The position numbers and the translations under genes are program-made. From contig JAPWHL010000028.1 of assembly GCA_027214255.1 (NCBI GenBank), positions 1 to 50,879 of the forward strand: a stretch of DNA of 50,879 nucleotides, read 5' to 3'. Under the pieces are notes generated by a model, which saw nothing but the letters and a program-made list of their open reading frames with translations, had not been told where the DNA came from and did no database searches. Position 1 is the first letter of the stretch. The number at the start of each line of letters is the position of its first letter. Shown here piece after piece: positions 37,732 through 46,419 of this stretch. Source of the stretch: Roseovarius aestuarii (GTDB lineage: Bacteria > Pseudomonadota > Alphaproteobacteria > Rhodobacterales > Rhodobacteraceae).

Positions 37732-38813
37732 CTCGCAGTGCTCATGAATTGACCAACCGCGTGGGCCACGCGGCGGCAGCTGGCCTCGTCGCCGACCGTG
37801 ATGCGCAGGCAGTTGGGCAGGTTATACCCCGCTACACGCCGCACAATCAGCCCCTCGGCCTGCAAATGAAGGTCACATGCTTCCGCCTCGGCCTGATCAG
37901 CAAACCGCGCCAGAATGAAATTCGCCGTGGAAGTGTCAGATGGCACACCATGTTCGGCCAGCGCCTCGGCCAGCCAAGCACGCATGCGGGTGTTGCTTTC
38001 GCGGCATTTGACCGCCCAAGCAGTATCGCGCACCGCCGCCTCAGCCGTGTCCAGTGCCGCCTGATTGACATTGAACGGCCCACGCATACGCGCCAGAACA
38101 TCCATCACATGCGTCGGCCCATAGCCCCAGCCAACGCGCAATCCGCCCAGACCATACAGCTTGGAAAACGTCCGCGTCATCACGACATTCTCGCGTCGAT
38201 CAACCAAACCGGCGCCACCATCATAGCCTTCGACATACTCGGCATAGGCCCCGTCCAGCACCAGCAACACGTGATCCGGCAGGCCTGCCGCCAAACGCGC
38301 CACTTCCCCCTCTCCGATCATTGTGCCAGTGGGATTGTTGGGGTTTGCCAGAAAGACCAGCCGTGTCCGCTCGTTGCAGGCGGCCAGAATGGCGTTAACA
38401 TCCGTCACCCGTTCACGTTCCGGCACTTCGACCGGGGTCGCTCCGGCAGCCAGCGTACTAATACGATACATGGCAAAACCATGTTCGGTGTGGATCACTT
38501 CATCGCCCGGTCCAGCATAGGCCTGACACAGAAACGATATCACCTCGTCGCTGCCCGCCCCACACAGGATGCGATCCGCATCCAACCCGTGCACGTCGGC
38601 AATTGCAGCGCGCAGCGCGGCATGGTCCGACGACGGATAGCGGTGCAGATCAAACCCGGCCTTGCGATAAGCCTCTTTAGCGGCATCGCTGGGCCCATAC
38701 GGGTTCTCATTTGAACTCAACTTGACCACGTTGGACTGCCCCGGGATATGCGCCGAGCCCCCCTGATAGAGGGCAATGTCCATGATCCCCGGCTGTGGGG
38801 TGATTTTCGTCAT
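37728..38813 (-). CDS. hisC: Histidinol-phosphate aminotransferase
   Basis: A 361-residue PLP enzyme of histidine synthesis, also able to act on aromatic amino acids in many alphaproteobacteria. [20 protein letters not shown] opens the family; [20 protein letters not shown] is the cofactor-binding block; [20 protein letters not shown] holds the Schiff-base Lys. The frame opens at 38861, but the ATG at 38813 ([15 protein letters not shown]) with GGGAGAGGG is chosen. Operon with tyrA fits an aromatic-amino-acid role. Confidence 0.95.
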   Translation of the reverse strand: MTKITPQPGIMDIALYQGGSAHIPGQSNVVKLSSNENPYGPSDAAKEAYRKAGFDLHRYPSSDHAALRAAIADVHGLDADRILCGAGSDEVISFLCQAYAGPGDEVIHTEHGFAMYRISTLAAGATPVEVPERERVTDVNAILAACNERTRLVFLANPNNPTGTMIGEGEVARLAAGLPDHVLLVLDGAYAEYVEGYDGGAGLVDRRENVVMTRTFSKLYGLGGLRVGWGYGPTHVMDVLARMRGPFNVNQAALDTAEAAVRDTAWAVKCRESNTRMRAWLAEALAEHGVPSDTSTANFILARFADQAEAEACDLHLQAEGLIVRRVAGYNLPNCLRITVGDEASCRRVAHAVGQFMSTAR

Positions 38814-38923
38814 GATCCCTCTCCCTAAAGCACTCTGTTGTCGCGAGCGCCTCACATTCACCTAGAAACTATACTGAAGCCGGTTCTAGCTTTGAGGTCG
38901 CCTCAATGCCAGCACCAAACAGC

Positions 38924-38953
38924 AAAAGGCCGCGACGGTTTCCCGCCACGGCC
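38924..38953 (-). terminator. Rho-independent terminator of rpsD
   Basis: On the minus strand GGCCGTGGCGG (38953-38943) and CCGTCGCGGCC (38938-38928) pair with two G-U wobbles and a four-base loop, followed by TTTT (38927-38924). It is 23 bp past the rpsD stop. Confidence 0.85.
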
Positions 38954-38975
38954 CCTGACAGTCAAAGCCGATGGC

Positions 38976-39596
38976 TTAGTTCTGTGCGTAGAATTCGATA
39001 ACGAGGTTGGGTTCCATCATCACCGGGTAAGGCACATCGCTCAGACCCGGGGTGCGCACGAAAGTGGCTTTCATTTTGGAATGGTCCGCATCGACATAGT
39101 CAGGCACATCGCGCTCGGCCAACTGTGTTGCTTCCAGCAGAACAGCCATCTGTTTGGAACGCTCACGCACCTCGATCACGTCACCCTCTTTCACACGGTA
39201 AGAAGGAATGTTGACGCGACGGCCATTCACTGTGACGTGGCCGTGGTTCACGAACTGACGTGCGGCAAACATGGTAACAACGAATTTGGCGCGATAAACC
39301 ACAGCGTCCAGACGACGCTCCAGCAGACCAATCAGATTCTCACCTGTGTCACCCTTGACACGGGCCGCTTCGATGTAAACGCGCTTGAATTGCTTTTCGG
39401 TCAAGTCGCCGTAATAGCCTTTCAGCTTCTGCTTGGCACGCAACTGCAGACCAAAGTCCGAGATTTTGGCCTTGCGACGCTGACCGTGCTGGCCGGGGCC
39501 ATATTCACGACGGTTGACAGGGGATTTAGGACGGCCCCAGATGTTTTCACCCATCCGGCGGTCAATTTTGTACTTGGCAGACGTGCGTTTTGTCAC
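38976..39596 (-). CDS. rpsD: 30S ribosomal protein S4
   Basis: A 206-residue primary 16S rRNA-binding protein, also a translational regulator in some bacteria. [20 protein letters not shown] opens it; the S4 RNA-binding domain is [40 protein letters not shown]. Length is normal. GTG start with AAGGAG eight bases upstream. Stands alone with its own terminator. Confidence 0.99.
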   Translation of the reverse strand: MTKRTSAKYKIDRRMGENIWGRPKSPVNRREYGPGQHGQRRKAKISDFGLQLRAKQKLKGYYGDLTEKQFKRVYIEAARVKGDTGENLIGLLERRLDAVVYRAKFVVTMFAARQFVNHGHVTVNGRRVNIPSYRVKEGDVIEVRERSKQMAVLLEATQLAERDVPDYVDADHSKMKATFVRTPGLSDVPYPVMMEPNLVIEFYAQN

Positions 39597-39899
39597 GGCT
39601 GATCTCCTTCAGTCAGATATGAAGGGCGTTGTCCTTTACTGCGAACCCATGTTCGCCGCCGACAGGCATCCCCTTGCGAGGGCCACCAACACCAATGAAG
39701 CCGCGCTTATACGCGCGTCACCGCCAGAGTCAACAGACCGATGCCAATCTAATTTCAACCTCTGGAAAGGCCCGCGCCTTCCCGCATCTTCTGGCCCGAA
39801 ATATCCTGGGGGTCTGGGGGAAACCCCCAGCCACCCGCGTACCGGAACCAACCGTTAAAACAGCGCGCCAACCGTGCAAAAGCCCGGTCATCACATCAT
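39597..39899. other. Intergenic upstream of rpsD with a Rhodobacterales-type repeat
   Basis: About 303 bp without a gene. It holds the rpsD promoter/leader and, near the Hint gene stop, a conserved repeat: read on the minus strand from 39806, GGATATTT, three bases, GCCAGAAGAT (to 39786). Next to it is a 7-bp hairpin CTGGGGG-AAA-CCCCCAG (39814-39830) that could terminate the Hint-gene transcript coming from the other side or mark the repeat end. Confidence 0.5.
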
Positions 39900-40964
39900 T
39901 CAGGCCGCCTCATGTGCCAGAATGGCCGCCTCCGGCCCACTCAGGCTTCGCCGCGCAAAACCGCCATATGTATGCGGCGCGCTCTCCAGTTCGGGGAACC
40001 GCGCCAGCAGGCGCAGGCGATCCACCTCGTCCAGTGTCGACAATGCTGCGCTGGCAGGATGGAAGCTCTCGGTTTCGACGCCATTGGCCCAAAGGATCTG
40101 GTGATCGGGCAACAGCAAATGGATGTATGTCACCTCGCGCAAGGCCAGATCGACCGACACCGTGCCCGAGTTCATCAGATCCTTGGCCGCGACCAACACC
40201 TCGGAAGTGTTGAACAATGCCCGCGCCACATCGCCTTTTACCACCATGCGGTGCTCGGGCGACACCAGCAGTTCCATGTCAGGCCGGTCAATCCCAAGCG
40301 CACCGGCACGAATACGGATCGGGCGCAATTTCGGCATCGCGAACAAACGCGCACCGGTCATACGCCGGCTGCCAATCCATTGAATATCCTGTGCCCCGTT
40401 ATCCTTGGTCTGTACGCGATCCCCTTCGCGCAACTCTTCCACCAGACGCGGGCCTTCCGGGGTCTCGATCCGCGTGCCCGGCGTAAAACAGATCACCCCG
40501 CCGGATTCAGGACCCGTCGCCACTGTCTGCGTCGTGTCCAGCGTATGATGCACAACCCACATTTCAACATTCTGTGGCGGAAATTCGTCAATGAACATCA
40601 ACAAAGGTGGCGCCCCGCCCCCCAGTTCGATCACACTGACAGTATAGCTTTGCGCCCCGTTGGTAACGACAAAACTGCTATCCGGCAGCGAGTCATCCAC
40701 TTCGATTTCATCCAAATCCCGGGTGCCACGCATTGCGGCCCCAACCAAACGACGCACCATACGCGCAGCGTTTTTGCGATTCACACCATGTCCGTCTGCA
40801 TTTTCCAGCCGCAACAGCTCGGGCGGTCCATCGACACGCACAGGCTGACCCTGCCAGCGCCACGTGGCACCGACCGAAATAGAATTGACGGAGTCCGGTT
40901 TAAATCCGTCCACTTCCGTCTGCGACCAGGAGATGACAAACGTGCCTCGAAAGCCCGTTTTCAT
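39900..40964 (-). CDS. Hint domain-containing protein (Hint_2)
   Basis: A 354-residue protein. After an N-terminal beta-rich region (about 1-155) comes a Hedgehog/intein-type autoprocessing domain: GGVICFTPGTRIETPEGPRL carries the nucleophilic Cys, LVSPEHRMVVKGDVARALFN the TxxH-like block, and YIHLLLPDHQILWANGVETE, then SFHPA, the C-terminal part. Such Hint_2 domains occur in many roseobacters, often in secreted or surface proteins; whether this one self-cleaves is unknown. No signal peptide is evident. The ATG at 40964 (AGGCAGG upstream) is preferred over the TTG at 40985. Confidence 0.88.
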   Translation of the reverse strand: MKTGFRGTFVISWSQTEVDGFKPDSVNSISVGATWRWQGQPVRVDGPPELLRLENADGHGVNRKNAARMVRRLVGAAMRGTRDLDEIEVDDSLPDSSFVVTNGAQSYTVSVIELGGGAPPLLMFIDEFPPQNVEMWVVHHTLDTTQTVATGPESGGVICFTPGTRIETPEGPRLVEELREGDRVQTKDNGAQDIQWIGSRRMTGARLFAMPKLRPIRIRAGALGIDRPDMELLVSPEHRMVVKGDVARALFNTSEVLVAAKDLMNSGTVSVDLALREVTYIHLLLPDHQILWANGVETESFHPASAALSTLDEVDRLRLLARFPELESAPHTYGGFARRSLSGPEAAILAHEAA

Positions 40965-41070
40965 GCCTGAATTTTCCTGCCTCAATAGTTTTTTTGACTT
41001 TTCGTCTTGTTATTATCGAAACGTTAACAAATTCGACTCACCCTGGGAACCCTGTTCAAGGCCATAGGCC

Positions 41071-41988
41071 TCAGAATTCGACATGCAGTCGCACCGAGCC
41101 CACAATCTGCCCTGATTTGCGTTGCCCCTCAAACTCGCGGCCCAACCAGGTCAGCCCGTAAAACGCCCGGTGTCCCGTCCGCCCCTGCCAATGGACACCA
41201 CCACGCAAACGGCTGCGGGCATCTTCCACGACATAGCCCCGGTCCGATGGCAGATATTGCGATTGATCAACATAGGCCACATCGCCCCCGAACGTCAGGG
41301 AAAACCCCGGCACAGCGTTCTGGATCGCGCGATAGCGCTGCCCAGTAACCGGATCACGTATCAACAACGCCCCCTGCCCGATTTCACCAAAGCTCAAATC
41401 CGCCCCGACCCGCGCCAGCGTCTCAACTCCCGCGCGCGCCTCGACAAAAGGGCGCAGCGCTACACGCTCACCGATATTGAGCGTTCGCCCCAGTTCAACA
41501 ACGCCAGTAGGGTAAACATCATTCCCGATCTGCGTATTGCGTACCGCACTGGCCTGATCCTGCCCATGAAAAATGTCATGCAGACCTGCCTGCAGGTCAT
41601 CCAACCCGGTTTGCGGCCCGACAATGGTCAGGTCCCCACCCACGGCAATCTCAACCCCGCGCAGGTCATAATGTGTATGTGCCCCGATCGACACCGCCCC
41701 GACAAATGGGCGATCCCCCGGTGCGGGGGCGGTCAAATTCTCAGGTGCAATGATTTCGGCATTGAAACGCAGCTCGATCAACTGCCCAAACCTGTCCGGC
41801 GCCCGCCCCTGCCAATCCGGCCCCCAAATCCAGCTAGAAGCAACCGACCCGGTTCGCCACCGATCCCGGCGATCCCCGATCAGATCATTTGTTATCAACC
41901 GCCCATAGCCCAGCTTGCTGCGCTCGGATGCAACAGTGGCCAATGGCAAAGCTGCCAAGATGAAGCAAAAAACGGCAATGAGGCGCAT
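41071..41988 (-). CDS. Lipid A deacylase LpxR-like outer-membrane protein
   Basis: A 305-residue beta-barrel protein with a signal peptide (MRLIAVFCFILAALPLATVA, then S). LpxR/DUF2219 features are the catalytic Asn-Asp in GRLITNDLIGDRRDRWRTGS, the His in DLQAGLHDIFHGQ, and a C-terminal strand ending in Phe (SVRLHVEF), as expected for an outer-membrane protein. LpxR removes 3'-acyloxyacyl chains from lipid A. Activity here is inferred from family. The ATG at 41988 fits the signal peptide better than 42033. Confidence 0.85.
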   Translation of the reverse strand: MRLIAVFCFILAALPLATVASERSKLGYGRLITNDLIGDRRDRWRTGSVASSWIWGPDWQGRAPDRFGQLIELRFNAEIIAPENLTAPAPGDRPFVGAVSIGAHTHYDLRGVEIAVGGDLTIVGPQTGLDDLQAGLHDIFHGQDQASAVRNTQIGNDVYPTGVVELGRTLNIGERVALRPFVEARAGVETLARVGADLSFGEIGQGALLIRDPVTGQRYRAIQNAVPGFSLTFGGDVAYVDQSQYLPSDRGYVVEDARSRLRGGVHWQGRTGHRAFYGLTWLGREFEGQRKSGQIVGSVRLHVEF

Positions 41989-42312
41989 CCAAAAATCCCT
42001 GCAATTCGCCCCCCGGCCAAAACACGCTATCAAAGACCAACTCGCTCACGCCAGTGGCTTGAAACATTTCTCTGCCTAAACGTGCAATTTCGCATCATCT
42101 TGACAAGGCGCATGCACTCACTGTCGGAGCCTCCGGCGGGGATATTTTCAGCCAGAAGATAGACAGGGAACGTACAGATGCGTCCCCGTTCCATACCTTT
42201 TCTTGGCACAAATACCCGAACGCAACACATCGACACACACCACGAGGAACATGCACAGCACATCGATCCTTGCCGCATAGAGTCTATAAAGCGCGCCGTA
42301 AGGCGCTCAATT
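41989..42312. other. Intergenic with second copy of the GGATATTT repeat
   Basis: About 324 bp without a gene between the LpxR-like gene and a GNAT gene. It carries CCTCCGGCGGGGATATTTT, then CAGCCAGAAGAT (42132-42160); the 21 bases from 42140 match the minus-strand copy at 39806-39786 at 18 positions. A minus-strand promoter for the LpxR-like gene is expected but not identified. Confidence 0.5.
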
Positions 42313-42897
42313 TTATTGTAGAGAGCGGATCCAGAATTGCAGCGAATGATCCGTTTCGCCGGGCTGGTCCAGATCTTTCCAACGGAACTGTGCCACCGCT
42401 CCCGGTAAGGGGGCATAGCCGCGTTTGCGCCAAAAGCGGTCCAGCGGGATATAATCTGCGGGGCGTTTGGAGTGTCCGTCGGGGCGCATGACACTACAGA
42501 ATACAGACTGGCAGCGGCCCAGCGCCCGGGCGTGGTTTTCACGGGCATCGAAAAACGCATGACCGATACCTTGACCGCGATACTCGGGCAAAAGTACGGA
42601 TTCGGCGCAGTAGAAAATCTGGTTCAGTTCCAATCCCCGCCCGTCAAAGGCGGCGGCAAAATCATCGGCATGCTCCTCCAGCGGCGTCCCGGTCGAGGCT
42701 CCGACCAGTTGTGCGCCGTCAAAGGCACCGACCAGAATGGCGCGGTCATTTCCGCGATACGCATCCAGATAGCGTGTCTCATAGTCCAGGTCGCCATCAT
42801 ATAGGTAGGGATAGCTGCGAAACACCGCGATGCGCAGCCGCGCCACATCCTCCAACGCGCTGTCCAATGCTGCGCCGCGCAGAACGCGAACGTCCAT
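42313..42897 (-). CDS. GNAT family N-acetyltransferase
   Basis: A 194-residue protein with the GNAT acetyl-CoA motif in SVLLPEYRGQGIGHAFFDAR (R/Q-x-x-G-x-G/A) and a conserved N-terminal RGAALDSALEDVARLRIAVF. Acceptor is unknown. The ATG at 42897 with GGGAGG is preferred; TTG 42900 directly precedes it. It follows the SnoaL-like gene by 13 bp and is the last gene of the small operon starting at UPF0262. Confidence 0.87.
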   Translation of the reverse strand: MDVRVLRGAALDSALEDVARLRIAVFRSYPYLYDGDLDYETRYLDAYRGNDRAILVGAFDGAQLVGASTGTPLEEHADDFAAAFDGRGLELNQIFYCAESVLLPEYRGQGIGHAFFDARENHARALGRCQSVFCSVMRPDGHSKRPADYIPLDRFWRKRGYAPLPGAVAQFRWKDLDQPGETDHSLQFWIRSLQ

Positions 42898-42910
42898 CAA
42901 ACTGCCTCCC

Positions 42911-43303
42911 TCAACGGACCTGGCGCTCCCATTCGGCCAGATTGTAATAGGTCACGACGCGGGTGATCAGCCCGTCTTGCAGGCTAAAGAACGAGCCCGC
43001 AGGAAGCCGATATGTCTGCCCATCGGCTGGCGGCAAGCCTTCGTCGGTTTTCAGATAAGTGCCGTTGACGATATATTCCGCAGCTGCGCGGGTTCCGCCC
43101 GCGGCGTCAAAGATCACCATATCGGTCAGTTCTTCGCGGTAGCACTCGGTCATATGGTTGCAGAAGGCGCGGAACAGGTCCTTGCCTTCGCGCACTCGCC
43201 CCTCGTTGACGTGGTGGCGCACGTCATCAGACAGACAGGCCAGCATGCCGGCTGTGTCGCCCGCATTGAAGGCCGTAAAGTATCGTTGCACAGTATCGTT
43301 CAT
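42911..43303 (-). CDS. SnoaL/ketosteroid-isomerase-like (NTF2 fold) protein
   Basis: A 130-residue NTF2-like cone-fold protein: VQRYFTAFNAGDTAGMLACL, DDVRHHVNEGRVREGKDLFR, AAAEYIVNGTYLKTDEGLPP, LPAGSFFSLQDGLITRVVTY, YNLAEWERQVR. It resembles the TIGR02096 ketosteroid isomerase-related group; members act as isomerases, hydrolases or ligand binders. Its start overlaps the LMW phosphatase-like stop by 4 bp (ATGA). Confidence 0.85.
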   Translation of the reverse strand: MNDTVQRYFTAFNAGDTAGMLACLSDDVRHHVNEGRVREGKDLFRAFCNHMTECYREELTDMVIFDAAGGTRAAAEYIVNGTYLKTDEGLPPADGQTYRLPAGSFFSLQDGLITRVVTYYNLAEWERQVR

Positions 43304-43764
43304 GTTGTCTCTCCTTGCGGGTCACCCCAGCGCGCGATCAGTTGCGCGCGGATTTGGTCACGGGATTGTCGGTATGCGTTCAGCTTGGCCTCGCGGGTTT
43401 CACCCAGGCCTGTGGGGTCCATGATCGGCCAATACAGCACGTCCAGATGAAACACCCGCGTCAGTTCCAGCGCCCGGCGCTGGCTGGCCGGGCTCAGTGC
43501 CACGACCAGATCGAACGAGCTAAGATCATCGCCCCATTCTGCCATTTCATCAAAGCTGCGCACCCTGTGGCGGGCCAGTTCAACCCCCAGCTCCTTGCAC
43601 ACGGCGATGGAAAACCCATCGATGTCCTGATCACTTTTGACGCCAGCGGACTGCACATAGGTATCTGTGCCGTACAGCTTTTTCATGATGCCTTCGGCCA
43701 TAGGGGATCTGACTGCGTTATAGTCGCAGCAGAAAAGGACCGATTGGGGAAGCTCCTCAACCAT
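43300..43764 (-). CDS. Low-molecular-weight protein-tyrosine-phosphatase-like protein
   Basis: A 154-residue LMW-PTP/arsenate-reductase fold. The P-loop is FCCDYNAVRSPMAEG: the second Cys and Arg give C-x5-R, but the loop is DYNAV instead of the usual xGNxC. The general-acid Asp lies in YWPIMDPTGLG. A phosphatase role is likely; arsenate reduction is not supported by redox Cys spacing. Three bases after UPF0262 and overlapping the SnoaL-like start by 4 bp. Confidence 0.86.
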   Translation of the reverse strand: MVEELPQSVLFCCDYNAVRSPMAEGIMKKLYGTDTYVQSAGVKSDQDIDGFSIAVCKELGVELARHRVRSFDEMAEWGDDLSSFDLVVALSPASQRRALELTRVFHLDVLYWPIMDPTGLGETREAKLNAYRQSRDQIRAQLIARWGDPQGETT

Positions 43765-43767
43765 GCT

Positions 43768-44247
43768 CTAGCTGCCGAAATGCAAAACGCAGATCAAGGT
43801 GAACAGGCGGCGGGCGGTGTCGGTGTCGATTTCAGCCTTACCTTCCAGACGCTCTTCAAGAATGCGAGCGCCTTCGTTGTGGATACCGCGCCGGGCCATG
43901 TCGATGGTTTCGATCTGGCTGGGCGGCATATTCTTGACCGCGTCGAAATAGCTTTCGCAGATCGCCCAGTAATCCTTGACCACTTGGCGAAAGGGGCTGA
44001 GCGACAGGTGAAACTCCGCTGCGGGGGCCGCATCTTCGGTGGCGACCGAGAAGACCAGCCGTTTTTCGCGGATGGACAGCCCCATATGATAGGGGCCTTC
44101 GGGCACGTGACGATCGCTGCGACGGGGCAGGCGAAACGTGTTGTCCTCCATCAGGTCAAACATGGCCACCTTGCGCTCTTGCTCGATTTCGGGCGTGGGC
44201 GGTGGCAGGTTCGCGTCGTCAAGGGCGATGTGGCTGATACGGGACAT
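43768..44247 (-). CDS. UPF0262 family protein
   Basis: A 159-residue protein of a conserved alphaproteobacterial family of unknown function: RISHIALDDANLPPPTPEIE, RHVPEGPYHMGLSIREKRLV and RQVVKDYWAICESYFDAVKN. The frame is open to 44400; the ATG at 44247 is preferred, with an in-frame ATG at 44259 as an alternative. Starts the operon UPF0262, LMW phosphatase, SnoaL-like, GNAT. In roseobacters it often lies next to hisD, as here after a VOC gene. Confidence 0.88.
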   Translation of the reverse strand: MSRISHIALDDANLPPPTPEIEQERKVAMFDLMEDNTFRLPRRSDRHVPEGPYHMGLSIREKRLVFSVATEDAAPAAEFHLSLSPFRQVVKDYWAICESYFDAVKNMPPSQIETIDMARRGIHNEGARILEERLEGKAEIDTDTARRLFTLICVLHFGS

Positions 44248-44431
44248 TGTCGGTCTCATTAAGGCTGTGATTGCAACAGCAGTAGCGCGGCTGCGCCTGC
44301 GGGGCAATGGTTTGGGTGTTCCGTGCGCACACGCCGAAGCTTGAATGCGCGCGCCGCCCTTGTTCGCTAAACACGACCTGCCCTTAACGCAGACGGTCAA
44401 CGTTTAGCCGCATATCATTCAGTGCTTTTGC

Positions 44432-44854
44432 TCAGGTCGCGAAAATGGCCGCTTTATCGGCAAACGCCTTGAACTCGATACCATTGCCAGAGGGGTCACG
44501 CACAAACAACGTAGCCTGCTCGCCGGGTTGCCCAACCATCCGGCGCTTGGGGTGGATGATCCAGTCCGTGCTGTCATCCGCGCTCAGTTTTTCTGCCAGC
44601 GCGTCAAATGTCGCCATGTCCAGAACAACACCAAAGTGAGGGATTGGCACGGCATCACCGTCAACCGTTCCGGTGGCGGGTGCTGTGACAGCATCTGATT
44701 TGCGCAGATGCGCGGACATTTGATGCCCGAACAAATCAAAGTCCAACCATTGGCCCGGGCTGGAGCGCCCAGCAGGGCAGCCCAGCTTTTCGATGTAAAA
44801 ACGTCGGGTCGCGTCCAGATCGGTGACGGGAAAGGCAAGGTGAAACGGATACAT
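44432..44854 (-). CDS. VOC family (glyoxalase-like) protein
   Basis: A 140-residue vicinal-oxygen-chelate protein: MYPFHLAFPVTDLDATRRFY, YIEKLGCPAG (metal His region HLAF), and the second module PIPHFGVVLDMATFDALAEK and the metal Glu end RDPSGNGIEFKAF. Two beta-alpha-beta-beta-beta units are present. The substrate is unknown. The ATG at 44854 fits the family; the frame opens at 44875. It lies alone between hisD and UPF0262, with about 190 bp on each side. Confidence 0.85.
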   Translation of the reverse strand: MYPFHLAFPVTDLDATRRFYIEKLGCPAGRSSPGQWLDFDLFGHQMSAHLRKSDAVTAPATGTVDGDAVPIPHFGVVLDMATFDALAEKLSADDSTDWIIHPKRRMVGQPGEQATLFVRDPSGNGIEFKAFADKAAIFAT

Positions 44855-45049
44855 GATGTGACCTTTCGTCTGCATAGCACACTCGTGCGTTTGCTATGAC
44901 ATGCATCAAATGGAAATAAAACAACATCACTACATGAGCCACAGACATGACACCCAATGCCCGAGGCCCCAGCATCTTTTAGCCCTACCCGCACTCTGCG
45001 TCGGCGGAATGCGCCATACATGCCGACTACCCAGCGGGATGTAACGTGA

Positions 45050-46351
45050 TTATTCGTTCAGCTTGTCCAGACGCGCGCGCACGCTCAACCCGTGGGCTTC
45101 AAGGCTTTCGGATATGGCCAATGTTTCGGCAGACGGGCCGATGGCGCGCAGCGCTGCGGGCGTCATCGAGGCCAGCGTCGTGCGTTTCAGGAAATCCAAA
45201 ACGTTCAGTCCGGACGAGAACCGCGCCGAGCGTGCAGTGGGCAACACGTGGTTCGGCCCGCCGACATAATCCCCGATAGCTTCGGGCGTCCAATGGCCTA
45301 GGAAAATAGCCCCGGCATGGGTAATCCTCTGTGACAAGGCGACCGGGTCGGCCACGCAAAGCTCCAGATGTTCTGGCGCTATGCGATCCGACAAAACAGC
45401 CGCGGTTTCCAGATCCGGCACCGTCACCACAGCCCCGAAATCACGCCAGCTGGCTGCGGCGATGGCGCGTCGATCCAGCGTTTCCAGCCGGGCCTCTATG
45501 GCTTTGACCACCGCGTGGCCAAACTCCGCATCCGTCGTGATCAACAAAGCCTGCGCACTTTCGTCATGTTCGGCCTGGCTAAGCATATCCAGCGCGATCC
45601 AGTCGGGATCGTTGTCGGCATCTGCAATGACCAAAATCTCGGAGGGACCCGCGATCATGTCGATCCCGACCTTTCCGAATACGCGCCGCTTGGCCGCCGC
45701 CACAAAGGCGTTGCCCGGTCCGGTAATCTTGTCCACGGGCGCAATCGTATCGGTACCATAGGCCAGTGCGGCAATCGCCTGAGCGCCGCCAATGCGGTAA
45801 ATTTCGTCGACACCCGCAATCTGGGCTGCCGCCAGAACAGCAGGGTTCAGCTCTCCGCCGGGTGTGGGCACCACCATCGCCAGCCGCTTGACCCCGGCCA
45901 CTTTGGCGGGAATCGCGTTCATCAAAACCGAAGACGGATAGGTCGCCAACCCACCCGGCACATACAATCCCGCCGCATCCACTGGCGTCCACCGCCAGCC
46001 CAGGCGCGCGCCCGCTTCGTCGGTCCACTGGGCATCCTCGGGCATCTGTCGGGTGTGATAGGCACGGATGCGTGACGCGGCCAGCTCCAGTGCGTCACGC
46101 ACATGGTCCGGAACCTGCGCCGCCGCCCGCGCCACCTCGTCAGAGGTCAGGCGCAATGAGTCGGCGTTCAAAGCAACTTTATCGAACCGTTGGGTCAGTT
46201 CGATCACCGCAGCATCCCCACGCGCACGCACATCTGCAATAATGTCGGCCACGACATGATCGACATCCGGGCTGTCTTCGCGCTTGGCGGACAGGAGGGC
46301 GGAAAATTCCGCTTCGAAATCAGGCTGAGAATGGTTTAGAAATCGGGGCAT
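45050..46351 (-). CDS. hisD: Histidinol dehydrogenase
   Basis: A 433-residue zinc enzyme that oxidises histidinol to histidine in two NAD steps. Conserved blocks are YVPGGLATYPSSVLMNAIPA, KVAGVKRLAMVVPTPGGELN, IAGPSEILVIADADNDPDWI (zinc and substrate site), LDMLSQAEHDESAQALLITT with the catalytic Glu-His, and GYVGGPNHVLPTARSARFSS near the end. Length is normal. Divergent from the amidase gene (68 bp between). Confidence 0.97.
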   Translation of the reverse strand: MPRFLNHSQPDFEAEFSALLSAKREDSPDVDHVVADIIADVRARGDAAVIELTQRFDKVALNADSLRLTSDEVARAAAQVPDHVRDALELAASRIRAYHTRQMPEDAQWTDEAGARLGWRWTPVDAAGLYVPGGLATYPSSVLMNAIPAKVAGVKRLAMVVPTPGGELNPAVLAAAQIAGVDEIYRIGGAQAIAALAYGTDTIAPVDKITGPGNAFVAAAKRRVFGKVGIDMIAGPSEILVIADADNDPDWIALDMLSQAEHDESAQALLITTDAEFGHAVVKAIEARLETLDRRAIAAASWRDFGAVVTVPDLETAAVLSDRIAPEHLELCVADPVALSQRITHAGAIFLGHWTPEAIGDYVGGPNHVLPTARSARFSSGLNVLDFLKRTTLASMTPAALRAIGPSAETLAISESLEAHGLSVRARLDKLNE

Positions 46352-46419
46352 GGGCGGTCCTTTCGTCCGAACACATAGCTGGGCGCGGGTCCGGCCTCAA
46401 GCCCGCGAGGAGTGTTGAT

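Noticed and set aside
39900..40964. An intein within the Hint gene.
   Set aside because: The Hint domain is not flanked by two halves of a host protein, and the C-terminal Asn-nucleophile junction is not evident.
43300..43764. Arsenate reductase (arsC).
   Set aside because: The downstream redox Cys pair of arsenate reductases is not seen and no ars genes are near.
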